Origin: Verrucomicrobia bacterium UBA3841
Lineage (GTDB): Bacteria; Verrucomicrobiota; Kiritimatiellia; RFP12; UBA1067
Length of the DNA: 52,324 nucleotides
NCBI GenBank assembly: GCA_002392765.1
Contig: DGHT01000057.1
Coordinates: 1 to 52,324 of the forward strand
Reading direction: 5' to 3'
The notes under the pieces are model-generated. The model was given only the letters and a program-made list of their open reading frames with translations. It did not search any database and was not told the origin of the DNA. Below, in pieces: positions 1 through 6,698 of this stretch (its first letter is position 1; each line of letters starts with the position of its first letter). The position numbers and the translations under genes were made by a program.

Positions 1-469
1 TGGACGGAGGCGAGAAGTCGAACTGTTCGTCCGTTCCGATGCGCGTCTGCACAAACCCGCGCTCAAAGTCGTCGGCGGTGATTATGCGGAGCGTGTTCGT
101 CGAGGTGATGGAATATTGTGGAATTATGGAATTATGGGATTGAGGAATTGCGAAATTATTCATTACTGTCGAATGAGCAGACAATTCCACATTGGTTGAT
201 GGGTAATTCCACAATTCCATAATTCCACAATTAACCATGTTGGTGCCGCCATCACCGCCGCCATCGCCTGGCTTGACGCTGGCGAATATCCACATGGCGA
301 TGAAGAACGTGCCGAAGATGATGCGACCGGCCTTCGTCTGTTTCTTGAAGAACATTGCGAAGTCGCGCAGCGGATGGACGTTCTTCTCGCGGCAAACGAG
401 AACCAGCCACGCGCAGAACGACAACCACGCGAGAAACAGCAAAGTTCCTGTCCATATCTTAGTCAGCAT
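1..469 (-). CDS. N-terminal part of a membrane-anchored/secreted hypothetical protein (runs off the left edge)
   Basis: I read an open minus-strand frame from an ATG at 467-469 to position 1, 156 codons with no stop, so the C-terminus lies outside the window. It begins MLTKIWTGTLLFLAWL, giving a hydrophobic segment at about residues 5-26, a basic stretch, a second hydrophobic segment at about 50-64 and a Gly/Asp-rich linker (GDGGGDGG). About 46 odd residues follow, encoded by an AT-rich palindromic repeat (116-230), and then ordinary sequence resumes (TADDFERGFVQTRIG). No clear ribosome site precedes the ATG. A strong one belongs to a separate short reading frame further upstream (929-1048), so this may be the body of a gene whose 5' end was displaced by the cassette at 488-928. 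Function unknown. The two membrane segments and Gly-rich linker suggest an exported surface protein. Confidence 0.6.
   Translation of the reverse strand, partial: MLTKIWTGTLLFLAWLSFCAWLVLVCREKNVHPLRDFAMFFKKQTKAGRIIFGTFFIAMWIFASVKPGDGGGDGGTNMVNCGIMELWNYPSTNVELSAHSTVMNNFAIPQSHNSIIPQYSITSTNTLRIITADDFERGFVQTRIGTDEQFDFSPPS
116..230. repeat. ORF-less palindromic mini-element inserted in frame in a coding sequence
   Basis: An 18-nt arm at 116-133 (TTGTGGAATTATGGAATT) is exactly reverse-complemented at 213-230, with 79 nt between. Each arm is part of a short run of AATTCCA-type units of 7-9 nt. The element is far more AT-rich than its surroundings, yet the minus-strand frame crosses it without a stop. 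The design (inverted arrays of a short unit around a core) matches the two S23 cassettes next to it, but there is no room for a gene. It resembles in principle the in-frame palindromic elements known from Rickettsia; the relationship is inference. Confidence 0.7.
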
Positions 470-487
470 GGGGTCACCATCGGCGAA

Positions 488-928
488 TGTAAAATGTAAA
501 GTGTAAAATGTAAAATGACATAGGCATTACGAAGTTGTTCTTCGCGCAGACTTGAGAATAGCTGTCAGCATAGCAAACAGTTCGCGGCAATCAGCATTTA
601 TGGAGTCATACTCTTCCCAAGAAAGATATTCAGTTCTTGTTAAAAGTTCCAACCAATAGCCAGTCTCATCGCATTCCTTCAATGCAATGGCCATTTTCGA
701 TATGAAGTCAGCCTTGCTCTGTGCAGAATTGGCTTCTCTTACATTAGCCCCGATAGAGGTGCCCGATCTTAAGACCTGCTTGGACATAACACATTCACGC
801 TTCTTTTCCGTTAAGAGACGAAACATCCCCACTATCCGCACCGCGAACGACATGCTCTTTTCGGCAATGGAATTGTCTTTCCTCGTCATCTTGTAGTCAC
901 CCCCATTTTGCACTTTACATTTTACATT
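488..928. mobile_element. S23 cassette 1: four-helix-bundle gene between inverted arrays of a TGTAAAATG-like unit
   Basis: The left array at 488-517 consists of TGTAAA(A/G)TG units. The right array at about 905-935 is its inverse: 488-510 matches the reverse complement of 905-927 in all but one position. Between them lies one gene of the S23/IVS four-helix-bundle family. The right array supplies the stop codon of a short exported-protein frame at 929-1048, so the cassette appears to have landed in or at the end of that gene. No transposase is present. The exact ends and any target duplication cannot be fixed by eye. Confidence 0.65.
527..889 (-). CDS. Four helix bundle protein (S23/IVS protein family)
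   Basis: The 120-residue product carries the family core: a helix ending ...KQVLRSGTSIGANVREA, then SKADFISKMAIALKE and ETGYWLELL. Family members were first found in intervening sequences of 23S rRNA genes and form pentameric four-helix bundles. Their role is not settled, and they are often found as isolated mobile genes. I place the start at the ATG at 887-889 because GGGGGTGA lies 7 nt upstream. A longer in-frame start at 913 would begin inside the inverted repeat. The gene is the only content of the repeat-bounded cassette at 488-928 and is unrelated in function to its neighbours. Confidence 0.85.
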   Translation of the reverse strand: MTRKDNSIAEKSMSFAVRIVGMFRLLTEKKRECVMSKQVLRSGTSIGANVREANSAQSKADFISKMAIALKECDETGYWLELLTRTEYLSWEEYDSINADCRELFAMLTAILKSARRTTS

Positions 929-1048
929 TTACACTCGAAAGACCTCCGTATCCGCACAGGGCGACACAGGCATCGTCGGCACGGCTACCGTCCTGGCCGA
1001 CGCCAGCATCCCTGCCGCTGCGACGAGGATTGTCAACAAGTTTCTCAT
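929..1048 (-). pseudogene. 5' fragment of an exported-protein gene, cut off by S23 cassette 1
   Basis: An ATG at 1046-1048 with a strong ribosome site (AGGAGAA at 1051-1057) opens a typical signal peptide, MRNLLTILVAAAGMLASA, followed by about 20 residues (VAVPTMPVSPCADTEV). The frame then ends at 929-931 in a TAA supplied by the right-hand repeat of the S23 cassette. The start overlaps the stop of the preceding reading frame by ATGA, as in an operon. The rest of the gene may be the frame that continues at 469, but the join cannot be made exactly because the cassette ends are uncertain. Confidence 0.55.
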
Positions 1049-1133
1049 ACTTCTCCTATGTCGTAGTATCGAATGCGGACGTTGGCGTAGCCGAGCTTCC
1101 AATGCTTGTTGCCCACGGTGGGAAGCGGGGAAT

Positions 1134-1582
1134 GGGGAACGGGGAACGGCATATGGATAGTGGAGACGAGGTTGTTCATGCACGAAGTCTCTTCATCAAC
1201 GAATATAGCATCTTGCTTATCCGGTCGATTGTGTCTGTCATGGTCGGCGAAAGCTGAATGTAACCAAATCTCGCAGCCAACTCCAATTGTGTCCGTACCT
1301 CGAAGACAGAGCTTCGTGCGATAGACAGAAATCGGATGTATTCCGCCTTGGAGTCTCGCCCGTTACCCTCCGCAATGTTTGACGGAATCGACACAACCGC
1401 CCGCCGCAGCTGATCGCAAAGCGCATAACGCTCTTCTGATGGAAACTGGCGCAGAAGCGCATAGACATCCTCGCAGAGCGCCATCGATAGGTTCCAGACT
1501 TCCAAATCATGGTAAGCTCTTGTCATTGCGACCTCCGTTTTCTTTCTTCACACCGATTTCAGCAAGCCGTTCCCCGTTCCCC
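1134..1582. mobile_element. S23 cassette 2: four-helix-bundle gene between inverted arrays of a GGGGAACG unit
   Basis: The 17-nt arm at 1134-1150 (GGGGAACGGGGAACGGC) is perfectly inverted at 1566-1582. A degenerate further unit (GGGGAATG) extends the left arm to about 1127. The interior holds a single S23-family gene at 1176-1526. The layout equals that of cassette 1, 200 bp away, but the repeat unit and the protein sequence are different, so this is not a simple duplication. No transposase gene is present in it. Confidence 0.7.
1176..1526 (-). CDS. Four helix bundle protein (S23/IVS protein family)
   Basis: The 116-residue protein begins MTRAYHDLEVWNLSMAL, the usual start of the family. It has the central signature LRRAVVSIPSNIAEGNGR and the following helix KAEYIRFLSIARSS. 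The ATG at 1524-1526 is preceded by GGAGG (1532-1536), so translation initiation is well supported. It is a different subfamily from the S23 protein at 527-889. Sequence outside the gene but inside the repeats is only tens of bases on each side, so the gene and its repeats appear to form one compact unit. Biological role unknown. Confidence 0.92.
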   Translation of the reverse strand: MTRAYHDLEVWNLSMALCEDVYALLRQFPSEERYALCDQLRRAVVSIPSNIAEGNGRDSKAEYIRFLSIARSSVFEVRTQLELAARFGYIQLSPTMTDTIDRISKMLYSLMKRLRA

Positions 1583-1745
1583 CAATACCAAAATAGGCAA
1601 GAGCATCGTCCCCGCCAGCCGATTTCTTCGGGATCGGCTTGATTTACACCACGGGGTCGCTCTTCCTGAACATCCCCTTGGAAAGCTGCGAGAAGTCTGT
1701 ATATGTCTTGCCCATCACGAGTTCCTATGCCATCCTGTCCAGTAT

Positions 1746-1822
1746 TGGTGGGCGGTGAGGGATTCGGACCCCCGACCTAATGCGTGTAAAGCACTCGCTC
1801 TAACCAACTGAGCTAACCGCCC
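1746..1822 (-). tRNA. tRNA-Val (anticodon UAC)
   Basis: The minus strand folds as a full cloverleaf. The acceptor begins GGGCGGT and ends with encoded CCA (1746-1748), the anticodon stem AGTGC/GCATT encloses the loop TTTACAC (anticodon TAC), and the T arm contains GGTCCGAATCC. Its own promoter lies just upstream (1837-1845). Confidence 0.95.
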
Positions 1823-1836
1823 TTGAACTTCGTATA

Positions 1837-1845
1837 ATTATATCA
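1837..1845 (-). promoter_or_regulatory. Extended -10 promoter of tRNA-Val
   Basis: On the minus strand TGATATAAT follows a run of nine T residues and a TTTTTCCCACA motif about 18 nt upstream. The box ends 14 nt before the first base of tRNA-Val, a normal start distance. Confidence 0.65.
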
Positions 1846-1885
1846 AAAAAAAACGCTTTTGTGGGAAAAAGATTCATGTGCAAAC

Positions 1886-2137
1886 TCATTTTTCCAGAGC
1901 GCGGATGAAATCCCCCAATGTAGAAATGCCCGGGATGTCGGCAAGCGGCATGCGGGTCGAAAAAAGACGCTCCGATTCCATGACAAGTCTGAGGTGGTTT
2001 ATACTGTCCCATTCGGCGAGATCGTCGCGGGACGTGTTTGCGTCGAGACGTTCGGGATCGACGCCGAAGATTCGCGCGGCGAGCGCGAAGAACGCCTCGC
2101 GGCGTCCCGCCGCGGGAATGTCCGCAGCGGGCGTCAC
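1886..2137 (-). CDS. Acyl carrier protein (phosphopantetheine-binding)
   Basis: This 83-residue protein contains the carrier-protein core LAEWDSINHLRLVMESE. The Ser of DSI is the expected 4'-phosphopantetheine attachment site. Length and helix pattern match stand-alone acyl carrier proteins. The start is a GTG at 2135-2137 that overlaps the stop of the preceding membrane-protein gene (GTGA), so the two are translationally coupled. No fatty-acid or polyketide synthase gene is nearby, so it is probably not the housekeeping AcpP. A role in transferring an acyl or aminoacyl group to a surface polymer together with its membrane neighbour is inference. Confidence 0.85.
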   Translation of the reverse strand: MTPAADIPAAGRREAFFALAARIFGVDPERLDANTSRDDLAEWDSINHLRLVMESERLFSTRMPLADIPGISTLGDFIRALEK

Positions 2138-3765
2138 GACTTCAACGCTCCGTAGGCACCCGCCGCGACCGTGCCGGCCAGAGAGAGCATCCCGAGCGCC
2201 AGCGTCAGCGGCGCCGGCTTCGGCATTTCAGGGTGCGGTTCGCCTTTCCGCTGAGGTTTCGGCACTTCGAGGAGAGCCATCCCGGCGTACTTTCCGATTA
2301 TGTGCGCGCGGAACCTTTTCAATTGCGCAACGCCGCGCGGATCCTGGGTTATGCGCGCATCGATAAACTGCATGTCCGCGTCAACTTTGTGCGGAGCGCA
2401 GTAGAGCCTGTCGTTTGAAACGAGAGACGATGTTCCCGCCAGAACGAGAACGGCCGCAGCGACAGTCCTGCCGCGCACTCCAATCCATTTCAAATCCATC
2501 CGCACCAGGGCCGCAAGGCCGTATCCGGCCAATACGCAGAGACAGAACTCTGTAAGGTGGTGCCATTTCACCGGTGCGCGCAGATAGTCGCCGAACGGAA
2601 GCGCGTAGACGATGCGGTAGACGCTCTCGCAAAACCGTCCCATCGAGAAGATGCAGAAAACAGCGGCGGCGACGGCGAAGAATACCGTTTCGCGGCGGCC
2701 GTCCACGCGCCCAGTCCTGCGTCGGAAATCGAACGCGGCAAGAACGGCGAAGAGCGCCAGAAGGCATGTGATGCGTCCGACGTAAAGGGAATGCTGCCGG
2801 TAGTTTCCCGACGGCGCCCCGAGCGGACGTCCGAGGCGTCCGGCGTACGGGCGTATCCCGTTTCCGTTCTTCATACCGATAGCCAGCGTCATCGGGCAGC
2901 TTGTGTCGCCCTCGACGCCGGCGTTCCAGAATTCTTTGACCGCCTCGGGCGGCATGGACCAGTTGGTGGCGAATATCCACCGCTTTTCGGCATCGTTCGC
3001 CGCCGCGTCCGAAGCGACGGTCTGGCCCTCTTCGATCTGCTTGTCGCGTCCGGCCAGATCGTTCGTGAAAGCGCTCCTGAAACTCGCAGCGCCTATCGAA
3101 AGAAGAGAAGCGAGCGCAAGGAAAGCGCCCTTTGCGAATCCGGCGAGCATGCGCCCTCTCGCATCGCGCGCAGTGCCTGAGAAAACGGCAACGAACCGGA
3201 ACACGAAATAGACGCCGGTGAACGCGGTGAAAAGAAGCCACATGTCCGGCTGTCTCATCGATCCCCATGCGAGACACGCGCCGAGAAGAATCCAATGGCG
3301 CGGTCTGCCCTTCTCGAGCGCACGGTCCGCAAGGCCGAAAGCGAACACGCCGTATGTCATCCACTGGAACCATCCGAGATGTCCGGCTGAAAAAAGCGTG
3401 AACCAATATCCGGAAAACGCCAGAAGGAGTCCGGCGCCGTACGCCGCGACGCGTGGAAGGCCCCTTCCGCGCAGAAAATAGGCCATACCCAGTGCGGACA
3501 TGTAAGCGGCGAAAGCATACTGGAACTCCGTCCAGACGTACGGGCTGCCGATGAAGTTTATCGCCTCGGCCGGAGCGAACTTTCCGTTTTCAAGCCATCC
3601 GCGAAGCCATTCCAGGAACCAGCGGGACGGGTACGACACCGGACAGTCTGGCATGACAGGAGCCATTTGCGTGCTCCACGTTCCCCAAAACACGAACGCC
3701 GCGCACACGGCGTATACCGCCGTGAACGCAGCGAATGCAGACCATTTACGAGCGCGCCCTGACAT
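2134..3765 (-). CDS. Polytopic membrane protein (YfhO/GT-C-like)
   Basis: The 543-residue product has about eleven to twelve hydrophobic segments, from residues 8-28 through the last near 515-540. An extracytoplasmic loop after segment 1 carries a PDCPVSYPSRWF stretch. A long soluble loop in the middle (about residues 235-330) and a final loop before the last segment resemble YfhO-type and other GT-C-fold membrane glycosyltransferase-like proteins. I see no decisive catalytic motif, so the family call is tentative. The ATG at 3763-3765 lies 66 bp after atpK, and the 3' end overlaps the acyl carrier gene. The pair probably act together at the membrane in acylation or glycosylation of a lipid-linked substrate (inference). 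Confidence 0.55.
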   Translation of the reverse strand: MSGRARKWSAFAAFTAVYAVCAAFVFWGTWSTQMAPVMPDCPVSYPSRWFLEWLRGWLENGKFAPAEAINFIGSPYVWTEFQYAFAAYMSALGMAYFLRGRGLPRVAAYGAGLLLAFSGYWFTLFSAGHLGWFQWMTYGVFAFGLADRALEKGRPRHWILLGACLAWGSMRQPDMWLLFTAFTGVYFVFRFVAVFSGTARDARGRMLAGFAKGAFLALASLLSIGAASFRSAFTNDLAGRDKQIEEGQTVASDAAANDAEKRWIFATNWSMPPEAVKEFWNAGVEGDTSCPMTLAIGMKNGNGIRPYAGRLGRPLGAPSGNYRQHSLYVGRITCLLALFAVLAAFDFRRRTGRVDGRRETVFFAVAAAVFCIFSMGRFCESVYRIVYALPFGDYLRAPVKWHHLTEFCLCVLAGYGLAALVRMDLKWIGVRGRTVAAAVLVLAGTSSLVSNDRLYCAPHKVDADMQFIDARITQDPRGVAQLKRFRAHIIGKYAGMALLEVPKPQRKGEPHPEMPKPAPLTLALGMLSLAGTVAAGAYGALKS

Positions 3766-3785
3766 GTTTCGACCGCCGGTCCCGC

Positions 3786-3825
3786 AAGAAAATGCCGATC
3801 GGGCCGCAGCGCCGACGCCGCGGCC
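3786..3825 (-). terminator. Possible terminator after atpK
   Basis: A perfect 6-bp stem (3802-3807 with 3820-3825, GGCCGC/GCGGCC) with a GC-rich loop follows the atpK stop, and a TTTTCTT run follows about 9 nt later on the minus strand. The gap before the T run makes this a weak candidate. Confidence 0.25.
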
Positions 3826-3831
3826 TCGGAG

Positions 3832-4278
3832 CTACTTGATCGAACCGAGGGCGATAAGCGTGAACACCATCGTGAAAATCGCGACGGTCTCGACGATGCC
3901 GAGCGCGGCGAGATAGTTGGTGAAGCCGCTTCCGGTCTCCGCCTGGCTGTCGCAGGCAGCCGCTCCCGCGCGTCCCTGGAAAAGCGCGGAAAGGCCGATT
4001 CCGAGACCCGAGAAAATTCCGAGCAGAAGGCAGGGGAATCCGGCGCCGACGACATTCGTCTTACCGAGCATGATGAACATCAGAATCATTCCGTAGAGCG
4101 TCTGCGTAATGGGAGCGCCGACAAACGACAGAAGCAGGAACGGGGCGGGCTTGTTGGCGGCATAGCATTTTTTCCATGCGCCTACGGCCGCGGCGGCGGC
4201 GAAGCCGGTGCCGAACGCCGATCCTGCGGCGCTCAATCCCAAACAGGCTACGGCGCCTGCGACAATCATTGGATCCAT
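3832..4278 (-). CDS. atpK: V-type ATP synthase subunit K (rotor proteolipid)
   Basis: The 148-residue protein is a fused double hairpin of four membrane helices, the size of V/A-type c subunits. The ion-binding carboxylate is E130 in LAALGIVETVAIF. T58-Q59 and Y62 (in PITQTLYG), Q101 (in ALFQG) and E130 align in order and nearly in spacing with T64, Q65, Y68, Q110 and E139 of the sodium-binding NtpK ring of Enterococcus hirae, so sodium coupling is likely (inference from known residues). It acts in the membrane rotor with subunit I. ATG at 4276-4278 with AGGAG upstream. Last gene of the D-I-K group. Confidence 0.93.
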   Translation of the reverse strand: MDPMIVAGAVACLGLSAAGSAFGTGFAAAAAVGAWKKCYAANKPAPFLLLSFVGAPITQTLYGMILMFIMLGKTNVVGAGFPCLLLGIFSGLGIGLSALFQGRAGAAACDSQAETGSGFTNYLAALGIVETVAIFTMVFTLIALGSIK

Positions 4279-4296
4279 GTTGACTCTCCTTTGCTG

Positions 4297-5952
4297 TTAT
4301 TTGTTTTTTTCAAACGCTTTGAAAGGATACCCGCTCCAGCTTACGCCTTTGTGGTTCGAAAATTCGAGCGTGTTCAGACGGACGGCGTGGACGAGAACGG
4401 AAAGACCGGCCATCGCGAAATTGAGTCCGTGCCCGACAAGAAGTATCAGCACCGTCCCTGCCGAGAGAAGCGCGTTTTTCCACAGCGCGTTTTCCGGCGA
4501 AATCAGTCCGAAAGCCATGTTGTTGAAATTGACCGCCACCTGCACGCTGGCCAGTCCCACCGCGAACAGGCGGACGTAGGAAATGATGTCGCCCAGGGCG
4601 CTCATTATGTTCAAAGGCAGCATGCCCAGCTCGGCGCCTCTTGTTTTCAGTTCCCTGAAAGGAACGCTGAAAAGGAACACCATTGCGATGGAAACGGCGA
4701 ATACGGGATAGAACCACGGCGGCATGGGGCCTTGGAATATGCCGACGATGCTGCACGTCGTCCAGTACATGCAAAAGAGCACGCCCGCCCATCCGATCTG
4801 TCCGAGGGCTGTGATGCTGTTGGCCATGGACAGAGCGTTCCACAAACGCGCGAGAATCAAATGCGACGCGCCTATGGTGAAACAGAGGAACATCATCGTG
4901 CGGTAGCTCGGATCGCCGAGCCATTTTACGGTCGGCCACGACGCGCAGCACGGAATGGCCGCGCCGAACCATGTGTTGGAGAGGAGCCCCCATGCGACAG
5001 TGGCCGAACTGAATACGGTCATAAGAACGAGCCAGGGTCTTGCGACGGGATTCTCGCGGAACTTTTTCCATCCCCACAACGTGAGTATGAACATGAGCGC
5101 GCCGTATCCGCCGTCGCCCACGAGCATCGCGAAGAACAGCGTGAAATAGCACATGAACGGCACGGAGACGTCGGATTCCCTGTACGCAGGAGAAACGCCT
5201 AGACCAGCGAAAAGCGATTTCATCGCCTTGAAGAAACGCGGAGGCTCGACAAGCGTCGGCGGACTCTCCCCGTCTTCCGGTTTTCTCAGGAAAACGCCAA
5301 GACCGCGCGCTTCGGCGTCTTTGCGGACCTTTTCTCCGGCCTTGGCCGGGACCCACCCGGAAAGCACTGCGATTTCCCCGTGCTCGCGCATGCTTTCGAC
5401 GGCCGATTCAAATGCGATTTTGTCGGCGAGCCACGGATAGGCGGAGAGTATGGCTTTCTCGTCGCACGAGGCGATCTTTTCCTTCGATTTTTCGATTGAG
5501 GCTTCAAGCGCGGCAAGATCGTACTTGAGTGCCGAAAGACGTTTGCGCGGCAGCACGGCGGGAATGTCGGCGACCTTGTCAAGCTCGATGCCCATGTCAA
5601 GAAGCTTCTTCGCCAGAGCCGGATCGAAATCTCCGTACGGCGCATATTCCGCCACCTCCCGCCGGACGTCCTCGAGAGCGGCCGTATCGTCCTCGAGCCG
5701 CTTTTGCATATCAAGGACTTCGTGCACGCCGGCGACGGTGGAGGAATCCGGTTTCTTGCTTCCGCGGGCTTTCAAAATGGCACGGACGGCGGTTTCGGCC
5801 AAGGCGAGTTCGCCCTTGGCGTTCTTCACGGCGGAGCCTTCCGCCTGGCTGAATTCGATATGGACGACACCCATATCGCGCAGCGCCTCCACGGCAGCCT
5901 GCTTGTCTTTCGCCAGACAAAGCACGTCAAGATGTGTCATTTCGACGATCAT
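4297..5952 (-). CDS. atpI: V-type ATP synthase subunit I (membrane stator)
   Basis: The 551-residue protein has a long coiled-coil cytoplasmic half (about residues 1-235, starting MIVEMTHLDVLCLAKD). The membrane half begins near YFTLFFAMLVGDGGYG, a hallmark of the family's first membrane helix, and about seven helices follow. The later ALGDIISYVRLFAVGLA segment carries the arginine expected to face the rotor ring. It is shorter than many relatives (600-650 residues). The start overlaps the end of atpD by four bases (ATGA), and atpK follows after 18 bp, so the three genes form one operon. Confidence 0.93.
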   Translation of the reverse strand: MIVEMTHLDVLCLAKDKQAAVEALRDMGVVHIEFSQAEGSAVKNAKGELALAETAVRAILKARGSKKPDSSTVAGVHEVLDMQKRLEDDTAALEDVRREVAEYAPYGDFDPALAKKLLDMGIELDKVADIPAVLPRKRLSALKYDLAALEASIEKSKEKIASCDEKAILSAYPWLADKIAFESAVESMREHGEIAVLSGWVPAKAGEKVRKDAEARGLGVFLRKPEDGESPPTLVEPPRFFKAMKSLFAGLGVSPAYRESDVSVPFMCYFTLFFAMLVGDGGYGALMFILTLWGWKKFRENPVARPWLVLMTVFSSATVAWGLLSNTWFGAAIPCCASWPTVKWLGDPSYRTMMFLCFTIGASHLILARLWNALSMANSITALGQIGWAGVLFCMYWTTCSIVGIFQGPMPPWFYPVFAVSIAMVFLFSVPFRELKTRGAELGMLPLNIMSALGDIISYVRLFAVGLASVQVAVNFNNMAFGLISPENALWKNALLSAGTVLILLVGHGLNFAMAGLSVLVHAVRLNTLEFSNHKGVSWSGYPFKAFEKNK

Positions 5953-6569
5953 TGCGCATCACCTCCGTCAGTTGTCGATTCCGGCGTACGCGACTTCGCT
6001 ATCTTTCCGCGCGTGACTGCGGCCGTCTGCTCGTCTCCGATGGCGATCTTGATCAGGCGGATGGCCTCTTTGCACTCGGGGATTTTGACCTTTTCGAAAA
6101 GATTCACCCTCTGGGAAGTCAGCTGCAATTCCCGCGTCACGAGTCTGCGCTGTTCTTCGAAAACCTCCCTCTCCGCCTTGAGCGACAGAATGTCACGTAT
6201 GGAAACCGCCGCGTCATCGATCCACGCCGGTGTATCCCAGGCGTCGATCTCGGCTGTTTGCGTCTCGATCGAATCGAACACGGGAATCGTCACTCCCGCT
6301 ATGTTGGAAACGCCCGTCTTGACTGACTTGACTTCCACAAGATCTTCAAGCAAGCGGGGAGATGTGGCGAACAATCCGATCCAGGAGGACAGTTCGTCGC
6401 GGCGCTTGCGCTCTGCGGCGGCAACGGCTTCTGCTTTGGCGGCGATCTGCGCTATCTCGCCCTGAAGTTGCTGTTTCTTCAATTGCAACATCGGCAGAAA
6501 ACGGCAAAATCGCTTCAGAGCGTCCGTTTGGGCCTTAAGTTCGGTCTTTGTCAATTTTATACGTGCCAT
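5949..6569 (-). CDS. atpD: V-type ATP synthase subunit D (central stalk)
   Basis: The 206-residue protein starts MARIKLTKTELKAQ and is almost entirely helical with two long coiled-coil arms (about residues 1-80 and 120-190), as expected for the central shaft that turns inside the A3B3 head. Length is typical. The ATG at 6567-6569 comes only 7 nt after a consensus promoter box, with no convincing ribosome site between, so a leaderless mRNA is likely. Subunits A, B, E and F are not in this window. The gene directly upstream is a tRNA, so the head genes must be elsewhere. Confidence 0.92.
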   Translation of the reverse strand: MARIKLTKTELKAQTDALKRFCRFLPMLQLKKQQLQGEIAQIAAKAEAVAAAERKRRDELSSWIGLFATSPRLLEDLVEVKSVKTGVSNIAGVTIPVFDSIETQTAEIDAWDTPAWIDDAAVSIRDILSLKAEREVFEEQRRLVTRELQLTSQRVNLFEKVKIPECKEAIRLIKIAIGDEQTAAVTRGKIAKSRTPESTTDGGDAQ

Positions 6570-6576
6570 CCAAACT

Positions 6577-6605
6577 ATTATACGATTTTAACGAACAATT
6601 ATCAA
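6577..6605 (-). promoter_or_regulatory. Sigma-70 promoter of atpD-atpI-atpK
   Basis: The minus strand shows TTGATA (6600-6605), a 17-nt spacer and TATAAT (6577-6582). The -10 box ends 7 nt before the atpD ATG, placing the transcript start at or within a base or two of the start codon. Confidence 0.8.
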
Positions 6606-6613
6606 GTGAAAAA

Positions 6614-6692
6614 TGCGCCCGGAGGGACTCGAACCCCCACGCCGAAGCAGTGGAACCTAAATCCACCGTGTCTGCCATTTCACCACGGGCGC
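6614..6692 (-). tRNA. tRNA-Leu (anticodon UAG)
   Basis: The minus strand pairs GCGCCCG with CGGGCGC, carries the anticodon stem GTGGA/TCCAC around TTTAGGT (anticodon TAG) and a T loop GGTTCGAGTCC. The variable arm is short for a leucine tRNA. CCA is not encoded. It begins 6 nt after the dnaJ stop codon, with no room for a promoter. Confidence 0.94.
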
Positions 6693-6698
6693 CTGATG

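Larger units (their letters stand above)
1045..1715 (-). pseudogene. Small hypothetical gene interrupted by S23 cassette 2
   Basis: Two minus-strand pieces look like parts of one short gene. The upstream piece (1644-1715) starts MGKTYTDFSQLSKG after an AGGAAC-like site and stops at a TAA after 23 codons. The same frame then goes on with IKPIPKKSAGG up to the right-hand repeat of cassette 2. The downstream piece, just after the left-hand repeat, reads LPTVGNKHWKLGY to a TGA at 1045-1047 that overlaps the next gene's ATG. An in-frame stop plus the cassette insertion would make this a decayed gene. No family is recognised, and the joining of the two pieces is inference. Confidence 0.4.

Noticed and set aside
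488..935. TTCG on both sides of cassette 1 as a target-site duplication
   Set aside because: Four bases can match by chance, and removing one copy does not restore a common reading frame between the two gene pieces.
1590..1757. Short hydrophobic plus-strand frame (GIGLIYTTGSLFLNIPLE...) after S23 cassette 2
   Set aside because: No start codon or ribosome site; the minus frame has an ATG with a site and fits the operon direction. Ambiguous, but not supported.
1746..1822. tRNA-Val 3' end as an attachment site for an integrated island
   Set aside because: No integrase gene and no second copy of the tRNA end within the window.
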